Assembly: GCA_031290815.1 (NCBI GenBank)
Contig: JAISLO010000221.1
Location: forward strand, 1 to 5,297
Source: Synergistaceae bacterium
GTDB lineage: Bacteria; Synergistota; Synergistia; Synergistales; Synergistaceae
Direction: 5' to 3'
Length of the DNA: 5,297 nucleotides
Each line of letters begins with the position of its first letter. The stretch's first letter is position 1. The notes under the pieces were generated by a model. It was not told the origin of the DNA, ran no database searches, and saw nothing but the letters and a program-made list of their open reading frames with translations. Position numbers and translations under genes: made by a program. Positions 1-5,297 of this stretch are shown here, piece after piece.

Positions 1-1
1 C

Positions 2-748
2 GACCTATTTGCGGGCGGATGCAACGTGGGTATCAATGTTAGCGCGGAGCGCGTTATCTGCAACGACATGAACACGAAAATAATAGACATGTTCAAGGCG
101 TTTCAGCAGACCGACACAATCGAAATTCTGCGGCGCATCGAGGAACGCATCCGCGATTTTGGGCTGTCAAAAGAGAACGAACAAGGGTTTATCGCGTTCA
201 GGGACTATTACAATCAAACGCGAGACCCGGTCGACCTCTATACTTTGACCTGTTACTCATTTAACTATCAGTTTAGGTTCAACAATAATCTCGAATACAA
301 CAACCCGTTCGGGCGAGACAGAAGTCAATTTTCCGTAAATATGCGGGATAATTTGCTTGCCTTTTTGGAGTGCATCAAAAGCAAAAGGATTGGATTCACG
401 GCGCAAGACTTTACCAAGTTCGACACAACAGCGCTCGGTTATGAAGATATGGTCTATTGCGACCCGCCGTATCTGATTACCACAGGCAGTTATAACGACG
501 GCAACAGGGGATTTAAGGATTGGAAAGAAACGCAGGAAGCCGCCCTGTATGAGTTGCTCGACCGCTTGCACGATCAGGGCGTAAGGTTCGCGCTGTCGAA
601 TGTGTTGACGCATAAGGGCGTTCGCAATGAGATTTTGCTTGATTGGTGCCGGAAATATGCAGTGACGGGGCTTAATGTGGATTATTCGAACTCGTGTTAC
701 AACTCCAAGCGAGACAAGAGCAATGAGGTCCTGATAACCAATTACTGA
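2..748 (+). CDS. DNA adenine (N6) methyltransferase, Dam/D12 class, 5'-truncated by the window edge
   Basis: This enzyme transfers a methyl group from S-adenosylmethionine to the N6 of adenine in a short DNA target. The frame is open from base 2 and reads DLFAGGCNVGIN at once. That is motif I (the AdoMet-binding loop), so the true start lies upstream and the GTG at 26 is not the start. 248 residues are visible; roughly 30-40 are probably missing. Further marks are NDMN at 62-73 (acidic AdoMet ribose contact region), the catalytic DPPY at 461-472, FALSN at 587-601 and a C-terminal SNEVLITNY. The segment with NYQFRFNN and NPFGRDRSQF (about 265-330) matches the target-recognition part of Dam-like enzymes. 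GATC is a plausible target by family, but this is inferred. The gene is more AT-rich than the CapA and cyclase genes. It could belong to a prophage or to a restriction-modification pair. The stop TGA is at 746-748. Confidence 0.93.
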   Translation, partial: DLFAGGCNVGINVSAERVICNDMNTKIIDMFKAFQQTDTIEILRRIEERIRDFGLSKENEQGFIAFRDYYNQTRDPVDLYTLTCYSFNYQFRFNNNLEYNNPFGRDRSQFSVNMRDNLLAFLECIKSKRIGFTAQDFTKFDTTALGYEDMVYCDPPYLITTGSYNDGNRGFKDWKETQEAALYELLDRLHDQGVRFALSNVLTHKGVRNEILLDWCRKYAVTGLNVDYSNSCYNSKRDKSNEVLITNY

Positions 749-753
749 CTGAC

Positions 754-757
754 GGAG
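754..757 (+). promoter_or_regulatory. Ribosome binding site GGAG after the methyltransferase stop
   Basis: GGAG lies 6 bases after the methyltransferase stop and 7 bases before an ATG at 765, with an A-rich spacer (TGAAAAA). This is close to ideal spacing and implies that a second gene once followed, or still follows, the methyltransferase in the same operon. It could be chance, but the spacing and A-rich context make that less likely. Confidence 0.5.
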
Positions 758-764
758 TGAAAAA

Positions 765-932
765 ATGATTTCGATTATCCCCTCCTTACGGGAGCATCAC
801 GCTGAGTCCGCGAGGAGACGCCGCATCCGTTCCTATGCTCAGCCTTGCGACCTTGTCCAAGACATTCTTGGCCTCTTCGCCAACAAGCAGCCTGGGCCGG
901 TAGTCGTTATAATCGTCGTGCGAGGAGATTGA
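765..932 (+). pseudogene. Start of a probable second operon gene, cut off after a few codons
   Basis: A 55-codon frame begins with ATG at 765, 16 bases after the methyltransferase stop and behind a well-placed GGAG. Its first residues are MISIIPSLREHH. From about codon 8 (base 786) it runs antisense through the 3' end of the CapA gene, and its later part (an arginine run, then PGPVVVIIVVRGD) looks like antisense translation rather than a protein. The likely reading is that a gene following the methyltransferase, for example a cognate restriction enzyme, was cut away by an insertion or deletion joining this segment to the CapA operon, leaving only the ribosome site and the first codons. An assembly join would look the same. 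The product cannot be identified from so few residues. Confidence 0.35.
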
Positions 933-2126
933 TGCAGGGATGACGCGATACGTGCCATATAACTTGTCCGCCATCTTGGTTATTACAATCTGAAAGATCA
1001 TCGTGTCCTTGTCCGACGGGTTTGTGTTTCCTCCAAAGCAGAAATTACCGAGGGAATAAGCGATCACGCCGCCGTTGTAGTGTTCTATTCCCTGCAGGAC
1101 GTGGGGATGGTGTTCGACGACAAACGCCGCGCCGTTGTCGATGGCGGCGTAAGCGGCTCTTTTTTGGGCGGGAGTGGGAATATATGTCGCCACCGGGAGC
1201 CCGCCGTGAAACGAAGCGATGATGACCTGAGCTCCAGCCCTCCTCAGCGCGCTGATCCTCTCCTTTATGACTCCCGCGCCGGCGGACGCGGACAGTCCGA
1301 AAAATCCGATTTTGATGCCGCGTATCTGGCGCGTCAAAACGTCGTCGTTGCCGAAGTATCCAACTCCCGCTCCGGCAAGGGCGGCCTTCGTGTCCCTGTA
1401 ACCCTCGTCTCCGAAGTCGCGCGTGTGGTTGTTGGCGAGGTTGGCAATTTCGACGCTGCCGGCGGAGAGGATTTCAGCGTACTCGGGCGCTCCCTTGAAC
1501 CAGTATTTAGGCCCATCCTCCGGCTTGCCTCGAATGACCGTGGATCTGGTCAAGGGCCCCTCCAGATTGACTATCGTGATATCGTCGGAGGCAAAGACTC
1601 CGCTCACCCCCTCAAAGAAGTATTCCTTCGGTTTACTCTCGTAGAACGCGGAAAAATGCCGCGGGCTCGCCGAACCGTAACTCTGACCCAGCGTGCAGTC
1701 CCCGGCAAGGCTGAGGATGACCTGCGTCAGCTCAGGCGTTCGTCCGATATCCGTCTTCGGCGGCTTCTCTCTCTCCGAACGGCCGTCAGGCGGCGACGCA
1801 GCGGAAACGCCGCCGCCCTGCGCTTGTCCTGACGCCTCCGTAAACAGCGTTTGAACGGCAGGTACCGTCTCCGCGCCCCTAACCGGCCGCGGTGGTTGCG
1901 CAAACCGGATTCCATCCGCGCTCAACCTGATATTGACGTTGACGCACACGACGATTACTACCCCTGTCACAACAGCCGAAATCGCTGCGATAATGGAGAG
2001 AACAACCAGCGCGACGCTTCCTGTTTTCACGATCTGATTACCCATGCTTCTCGTCTTAGGTGCGGAACGCTCGCTCGCTGCTGTCCGCATCGCCATATTA
2101 TTTAATGTCGTAGGTATACACGCCAT
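786..2126 (-). CDS. Membrane-anchored CapA family protein (poly-gamma-glutamate capsule type, metallophosphatase-like fold)
   Basis: CapA/PgsA proteins are extracytoplasmic, have a calcineurin-like metallophosphatase fold and support synthesis or export of poly-gamma-glutamate or other envelope polymers. The protein has 446 residues. A cytoplasmic tail is followed by one membrane helix at about 36-65, then a Pro/Gly/Ser/Ala-rich linker (about 75-128), then the CapA domain (about 133-400). Visible motifs are AGD (141-143), NLEG (187-190), ANNH (231-234), FHGG (306-309), HPHV (340-343) and YSLGNF (357-362). At 306-309 most family members have HWG followed by a Glu; here it is HGG and the Glu is absent. 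The start is uncertain. ATG at 2126 overlaps the cyclase by 29 nt; ATG at 2096 begins 1 nt after the cyclase stop; ATG at 2045 (MGNQIVK) sits just before the helix. None has a strong ribosome site. It is probably the last gene of the operon. The substrate is unknown. Confidence 0.88.
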   Translation of the reverse strand: MACIPTTLNNMAMRTAASERSAPKTRSMGNQIVKTGSVALVVLSIIAAISAVVTGVVIVVCVNVNIRLSADGIRFAQPPRPVRGAETVPAVQTLFTEASGQAQGGGVSAASPPDGRSEREKPPKTDIGRTPELTQVILSLAGDCTLGQSYGSASPRHFSAFYESKPKEYFFEGVSGVFASDDITIVNLEGPLTRSTVIRGKPEDGPKYWFKGAPEYAEILSAGSVEIANLANNHTRDFGDEGYRDTKAALAGAGVGYFGNDDVLTRQIRGIKIGFFGLSASAGAGVIKERISALRRAGAQVIIASFHGGLPVATYIPTPAQKRAAYAAIDNGAAFVVEHHPHVLQGIEHYNGGVIAYSLGNFCFGGNTNPSDKDTMIFQIVITKMADKLYGTYRVIPASISSHDDYNDYRPRLLVGEEAKNVLDKVARLSIGTDAASPRGLSVMLP

Positions 2127-4341
2127 CCCAATCTTCAGGCGCCTGCCCGATCAGCAGGTTTATCCTCTCCATGAAGATCCCGTATAGCATCTCATCCGGG
2201 CAGGCTTTGGCCAGGGATGAACAGATCTCTCCGGATGAGCGGAAGTCGCCGCCGATGTAAAGCTTGAAGGCCCTCTCCCACAGCGAGATTTCCTCGCTTC
2301 TCCTCTCCGCCTCCTCCTGGGTATAGACCGTAAATATCGGGATGCCCTCCGATCTGCCCTTTACCCTCACTATATCCAGCGGCTTGACGGCGACCTTGCC
2401 CGTGCACGCGTCAGCCGTGGTCCCGCTTATCACTATACCCACGCCGTACTTAGGGCACATGCCCTCTAGCCTGGACGCAGTGTTCACAGTGTCGCCCACT
2501 GCAGTGTAATCCATCAGCTCGCTCGTGCCCATGTTCCCCACGTGAGCCGTTCCGGTGTGTATTCCCCCGCCCATCCTGAGGCGAAAACCGAACTTGACCT
2601 CGATCTCAGAGTTCAGCTCAGCCAGGGCAATATGCATGTCGAGCAGCGAGCGCACCGCCATGTACGGGTGGTCGGGGACGTCGACCGGAGCGTTCCAGAA
2701 CGCCATCAAGGAGTCGCCCACGAATTTGTCGAGCGTCCCCATCGAGCTCCTCACTATAGACGTCATCGGGGTGAAGTAACTTCCCAGCATCTCCACGACC
2801 TGCGTCGGCCGCATATTCTCGGTCAGGGATGTAAATCCCCTGAGGTCGGAGAAGAGGACCGATATATTCCTCTGCTGCCCTTCAAGGCTGCTCACCCCGC
2901 CGGTCTCGATTATCTTTCCCACGATCTCAGGGGAGACGTAGTTCGAGAACGCGCGCCTCAACATCTTCTTTTCTCCCTCCTCGAACAGGAAGCGAAGGAA
3001 GAACGAGACAAAAGCCTCCAGAAATATGACCATCATGGAGTAGAGAGGCGTCACGAAGTATCCTAACGAGATCATCAGTTGACGGGAGCCGAACCAGACG
3101 CAGACGGACATCGCCGCTCCCAGCGGCAGGGAGATCTGAGGACGGGCGATGCCAAACAGCATCATCGACGCTGTCCCAGCCGCCAATATCGAGATGATGA
3201 TATAGCCTATGGACCAGAAGGGCGTCCTTATAAACCTTTCCGAGAGAATCGTGTCGTCTACCGCCGCGTGCATTTCGAGGCCAGGAAAAGTGCCGTCGAA
3301 AGGGGTGGGCCTCAGATCCTTCAGTCCGGTGGCCGTCGATCCGATGAAAACAACGCGCCCCGCCAGAGCATCCGCAGACACATCTCCCCTCAACACGTCG
3401 ACCGCGCTGAAAACCGGGTATGTCCCTCCGACGCCCCTGAATGCAACCGGCATTGTGCCGCCGCTTGACACAGGCACATCTATCCCCGCGACCCTGACCG
3501 AAACCGGGCCATCCTCCGTAATATACACCGAGACGCTTTTTTCCCCCGCGCCCAGCGCCAGAGCTGCGAGCGCCAGCGAGGTTATCGGCACGTCCTTCCA
3601 CGCCATGAACAGCGGAACCCTCCTGAACACTCCGTCATCGTCGCCGTCGGCGTTCATCAGGGCTATTGCCGAAGCTGCGTCCGCCAAGGTTGGTATCGGC
3701 ATCAGTATGCCGTCATTGCGCGGCAGATAGTCGGCCAGACGAGATGCTCCCGGCGCTCTGTGCGCGTTTATGGTGAGCGGCTTAGGAGGCGACTCCGGCG
3801 GTCTGGCGCCCTCCTGTGCGGAAAGCACCTGCGCAGACATGACGACCGGGAGCTGCTCCATTATGGACGCGAGGTAGGCGTCATTGTTCATCAGTTCCGG
3901 AGGAAGCCCCTGAATATCCGGCTCGACCCCGAACTCGTCCTTCAATTGTCTGGACCACAGTTCGGGAGAAGTCCTGTCCGGCTCCGTCATGAGAATATCA
4001 ATCCCCATGGAGGCCACGCCATAGTTATTCAGCGCTATCAGGAGCTCGGCCAGGCGGTACCTTGGCCACGGCCACTGGCCCAGATCATTTATACTGCGCT
4101 CGTCGATATCCACCAGAGCCGGAACTTGGGATGGCTCACCCCCGCCCATAGATCGCAGGAAGATGTCGTAAATCTCGTTGTCGACGCGACTCAGGAAGGA
4201 AATGCGCGCAATCATCAGCAAGCACACTACCAAGAGACAGATCAGGCCGGCCAGCACCGTCCAGCTCGTCTTTTTGCTTCCCATCCAAAGTCTGCGAATC
4301 CTATCCGTGATACGCATCATATCGCGATCGCGAGATCCCAC
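2098..4341 (-). CDS. CHASE2-domain transmembrane adenylate cyclase (class III)
   Basis: It makes cAMP from ATP in response to a signal sensed outside the membrane. The protein has 747 residues. In order: a basic tail, membrane helix 1 (about 27-50), an extracytoplasmic CHASE2 sensor (about 51-370; DIDERSINDLGQWPWPR at 78-94, GRVVFIGSTATG at 328-339 and GTFPGLEMHA at 350-359 are typical), three helices (about 375-397, 403-421, 427-450), a short linker, the cyclase domain (about 490-675) and a helical tail (about 676-747). Catalytic residues are all present: metal Asp499 (FSDLRGF) and Asp543 (KFVGD), adenine-selecting Lys539 and Thr613 (DYTAVGD), and transition-state Asn620 and Arg624 (NTASR). 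The Lys/Thr pair argues for ATP over GTP. The GTG at 4341 has GGAG only 1 base upstream, so ATG at 4320 or 4317 is a real alternative. The gene lies 16 nt after the scramblase-like gene and just before CapA. The signal is unknown. Confidence 0.93.
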   Translation of the reverse strand: MGSRDRDMMRITDRIRRLWMGSKKTSWTVLAGLICLLVVCLLMIARISFLSRVDNEIYDIFLRSMGGGEPSQVPALVDIDERSINDLGQWPWPRYRLAELLIALNNYGVASMGIDILMTEPDRTSPELWSRQLKDEFGVEPDIQGLPPELMNNDAYLASIMEQLPVVMSAQVLSAQEGARPPESPPKPLTINAHRAPGASRLADYLPRNDGILMPIPTLADAASAIALMNADGDDDGVFRRVPLFMAWKDVPITSLALAALALGAGEKSVSVYITEDGPVSVRVAGIDVPVSSGGTMPVAFRGVGGTYPVFSAVDVLRGDVSADALAGRVVFIGSTATGLKDLRPTPFDGTFPGLEMHAAVDDTILSERFIRTPFWSIGYIIISILAAGTASMMLFGIARPQISLPLGAAMSVCVWFGSRQLMISLGYFVTPLYSMMVIFLEAFVSFFLRFLFEEGEKKMLRRAFSNYVSPEIVGKIIETGGVSSLEGQQRNISVLFSDLRGFTSLTENMRPTQVVEMLGSYFTPMTSIVRSSMGTLDKFVGDSLMAFWNAPVDVPDHPYMAVRSLLDMHIALAELNSEIEVKFGFRLRMGGGIHTGTAHVGNMGTSELMDYTAVGDTVNTASRLEGMCPKYGVGIVISGTTADACTGKVAVKPLDIVRVKGRSEGIPIFTVYTQEEAERRSEEISLWERAFKLYIGGDFRSSGEICSSLAKACPDEMLYGIFMERINLLIGQAPEDWDGVYTYDIK
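4322..4333. repeat. Perfect 12-bp palindrome at the cyclase start
   Basis: TCGCGATCGCGA is a perfect palindrome lying 3-6 codons into the cyclase frame (counted from GTG 4341), or immediately upstream if translation starts at ATG 4320. It contains a GATC, and a second GATC lies at 4334-4337. It could weakly block or set translation start, bind a repressor, or simply be coding sequence. No function is shown. Confidence 0.3.
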
Positions 4342-4357
4342 GCTCCGGGAACTGTCT

Positions 4358-4942
4358 TCAGTTTTCCTTCAGAATCATGTCTATTACTATAGCGGACGCG
4401 ATAATGGCCTTGCGTTTTACGATGTCAGTGAGTTCCGGTCTGATTGAAACCACGTATTTATCCGCTGTGGTGAATAATTCCTTTGCCACGCCAGCCCACT
4501 TTTTCGTGATAACTCCCATTTCGACATCTTTATCGTCGGTGATGTGAAAATTCCAGGCCTTCCAGTCGCCAAGAATTTTGCCTATTTGCGCTCCGGCAGT
4601 ATTGAATATCCTGAACTCAGCCTTCAAAAATTTGAATTTTTGATTGATATTCGCTATAGGCTTGCCATTTCCATCGAGGATGGAGATCTTGCTCATAAAA
4701 AAACTCCATCCCCTTCGCAAAGAGACCAGGTTTTTCCCGTTCATATCGGAGATATCGAGATGCATGGGAAACATCCCTTTGTGCAGTAATAAACTCAAGA
4801 GCTTATAACCGGTGGACATCTTCTGCTGGACTATGCCTATTTGATTTCCCTCTTCGCCGAGGATTTTATAAGAGTTTGTAAATTTCAGGACAGCGACTTT
4901 TTCATCGATAAAGAAGGTATTGCGCTCAAAAAAATCAGCCAT
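4358..4942 (-). CDS. Phospholipid scramblase / LURP-one-related family protein
   Basis: This is a 194-residue protein of the scramblase/LURP-one/Tubby-C-like superfamily, a beta barrel around a central hydrophobic helix. Recognised features are the N-terminal FFERNTFFIDEKV (4-16), the repeated strand pattern through NGKPIANINQ (92-101), and the late block ITKKWAGVAKELFTTADKYVV (145-165), typical of bacterial members. The hydrophobic C-terminal stretch AIIASAIVIDMIL (179-191) fits the buried or membrane helix of the family. Bacterial members have no settled function; lipid scrambling is not established for them. The frame can be extended to TTG 4966, but an AGGAGA at 4958-4953 inside that extension favours ATG 4942, with GTG 4948 possible. 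It is the first gene of the - strand operon. It is much more AT-rich (about 32-38% GC in sampled blocks) than the cyclase and CapA genes, which suggests a different origin or different selection. Confidence 0.82.
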   Translation of the reverse strand: MADFFERNTFFIDEKVAVLKFTNSYKILGEEGNQIGIVQQKMSTGYKLLSLLLHKGMFPMHLDISDMNGKNLVSLRRGWSFFMSKISILDGNGKPIANINQKFKFLKAEFRIFNTAGAQIGKILGDWKAWNFHITDDKDVEMGVITKKWAGVAKELFTTADKYVVSIRPELTDIVKRKAIIASAIVIDMILKEN

Positions 4943-4952
4943 TGACACCAAA

Positions 4953-4958
4953 TCTCCT
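4953..4958 (-). promoter_or_regulatory. Ribosome binding site deciding the scramblase-like start
   Basis: AGGAGA on the - strand ends 10 bases before ATG 4942 and 4 bases before GTG 4948. Because it lies inside the longer frame from TTG 4966, it argues that the longer frame is not the true protein. Confidence 0.6.
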
Positions 4959-4974
4959 TTTCCCAAACGCGCCC

Positions 4975-4990
4975 GATATTCGCGAATATC
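4975..4990. repeat. Perfect 16-bp palindrome, candidate operator
   Basis: GATATTCGCGAATATC reads the same on both strands without a mismatch. It lies 33-48 bases upstream of the ATG of the scramblase-like gene and about 50 bases downstream of the extended -10 box at 5048-5040, so it would be in the 5' leader. Such a symmetric site suits a dimeric repressor. As RNA it has no separate loop, so a stable hairpin is less likely. The binding protein is unknown. Confidence 0.5.
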
Positions 4991-5039
4991 TTTTGTCCGC
5001 CAATTCGAGAGGGCTGGTTTAATGTTAGATGCATAGGGG

Positions 5040-5048
5040 ATTATAACA
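5040..5048 (-). promoter_or_regulatory. Extended -10 promoter for the scramblase-cyclase-CapA operon
   Basis: The - strand reads TGTTATAAT, a consensus TATAAT preceded by TGn, the form that can work without a good -35. At 17 bp upstream the -35 position reads AAGGTA, which is poor. Transcription would begin near 5033 and give a leader of about 90 bases that includes the 16-bp palindrome and the ribosome site. The position and direction fit the first gene of the operon. Confidence 0.5.
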
Positions 5049-5082
5049 TGTTTTGCGTTTTGTACCTTTTCCTAAAAAGCAC
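5041..5082 (-). CDS. Possible 13-residue leader peptide with a perfect ribosome site
   Basis: GTG at 5082 opens a 13-codon frame ending in TAA at 5043-5041. It lies 9 bases after AGGAGG on the - strand (5097-5092). The product would be a short basic peptide, FRKRYKTQN in its core. It overlaps the candidate -10 box at 5048-5040, so it and that promoter cannot both be the simple picture; it would need transcription from further upstream. It may instead be the last codons of the longer 5196-5041 frame, or chance. No similarity is recognised. Confidence 0.2.
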   Translation of the reverse strand: MLFRKRYKTQNML

Positions 5083-5085
5083 GAG

Positions 5086-5091
5086 ATTATA
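5086..5091 (-). promoter_or_regulatory. Second TATAAT box, possible upstream promoter
   Basis: A perfect TATAAT on the - strand lies 46 bases upstream of the extended -10 box and faces the same way. It lacks the TGn extension, and at 16-18 bp spacing the -35 region (GC-rich, around CGCTCC) does not resemble TTGACA. It could be a second or sigma-factor-assisted start, or simply the bases after a ribosome site. Confidence 0.25.
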
Positions 5092-5297
5092 CCTCCTGCC
5101 GATTTTCGGGAGCGATACCAGAAGGGGAGAAATCGAATCATACTCGCATTCCGAGCATCCTAATCTCTTTCGGGCGCTATAACCTGACTTTGGCAGTTAA
5201 TGAAGGAAATAAAGGGTGTAAAACATTGCAACGCAACAATTTATGCAGTTTCAAGATTGATTAAAAGTTGTAGTGAATAAGCCCTTTCTAGCGTTAC

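Larger units (their letters stand above)
4967..5297. other. AT-rich intergenic region upstream of the operon
   Basis: This 331-base stretch has no convincing gene on either strand. It holds two TATAAT boxes facing the scramblase-like gene, a perfect 16-bp palindrome, and an unexplained 51-codon open frame on the - strand (5196-5041) that ends in a 13-codon GTG frame behind a perfect AGGAGG. I see no tRNA, CRISPR repeat or clear terminator in it. From about 5200 to 5297 it is AT-rich with only trivial small inverted repeats. Confidence 0.6.

Noticed and set aside
26..28. GTG as the start of the methyltransferase
   Set aside because: The same frame upstream encodes the AdoMet-binding motif I (DLFAGG), so the real start is outside the window.
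257..613. A 118-codon - strand frame opposite the methyltransferase
   Set aside because: It covers the target-recognition and DPPY region of a well-recognised enzyme on the other strand and has no features of its own.
755..800. A terminator between the two convergent genes
   Set aside because: There is a run of six A on the + strand (T on the -) and a 4-bp stem CTCC/GGAG, but the stem is too short and about 14 bases from the T run.
1080..1832. A 250-codon + strand open frame opposite the CapA gene
   Set aside because: It is antisense to a gene with clear family motifs, has low-complexity Arg/Gly/Ser-rich translation and no recognisable domain. GC-rich genes commonly leave long antisense frames.
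2927..3601. A 224-codon - strand frame within the cyclase
   Set aside because: It is a shifted frame of the same gene, rich in Gly and Arg, and the cyclase frame itself is unbroken across the region.
2542..4392. Several + strand open frames of 129-210 codons opposite the cyclase
   Set aside because: All lie inside the cyclase gene, whose domains and catalytic residues are intact. Their translations are Arg/His-rich and resemble no family.
5100..5190. A tRNA-like patch on the - strand (ATTCGATT followed by a C-rich run)
   Set aside because: The neighbouring bases do not form a T-arm, and no matching acceptor or anticodon stem can be built.
5225..5245. Small inverted repeat TTGC-AAC-GCAA
   Set aside because: A 4-bp stem in AT-rich sequence is expected by chance, and nothing around it supports a site.

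Overview
The window holds four recognisable protein genes and one AT-rich intergenic region. A DNA adenine methyltransferase gene, cut by the left edge, runs on the + strand (2-748). Facing it on the - strand is a compact three-gene block, read from right to left: a phospholipid-scramblase/LURP-one-like protein (4942-4358), a CHASE2-domain class III adenylate cyclase (4341-2098) and a membrane-anchored CapA-type protein (2126-786). The last 331 bases (4967-5297) contain no convincing gene. They carry promoter-like -10 boxes, a perfect 16-bp palindrome and a short unexplained open frame, all next to the scramblase-like gene.

Layout and organism. The source is a bacterium using the standard code and ordinary Shine-Dalgarno signals. 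CHASE2 cyclases and CapA proteins are spread over several Gram-negative lineages (Deltaproteobacteria, Cyanobacteria, Synergistota and others). A Synergistota-like or similar anaerobe is only a guess; nothing here fixes the taxon. Base composition is uneven. Sampled 60-base blocks give about 52-62% GC in the cyclase and CapA genes, 30-50% in the methyltransferase and 32-38% in the scramblase-like gene. The methyltransferase looks like part of an accessory or mobile segment (phage or restriction-modification type), and its junction with the resident operon probably lies near 749-790.

How the genes may work together. The three - strand genes lie 16 nt apart (scramblase-like to cyclase) and overlap or abut (cyclase to CapA), so they are probably co-transcribed. 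The cyclase has a complete set of catalytic residues and an extracytoplasmic CHASE2 sensor. The CapA protein has an N-terminal membrane anchor and most likely acts outside the membrane on an envelope polymer. The scramblase/LURP-one fold is a membrane-associated or ligand-binding beta barrel of unknown role in bacteria. One reading is an envelope-sensing and envelope-modifying unit that signals through cAMP. That is an inference from gene order and is not shown by the sequence.

The best points for a second look are: a truncated reading frame with a strong ribosome site directly after the methyltransferase stop; the scramblase-cyclase-CapA cluster and the composition break inside it; the 16-bp palindrome between a promoter and the scramblase-like start; and a 51-codon open frame without a good start at 5196-5041.
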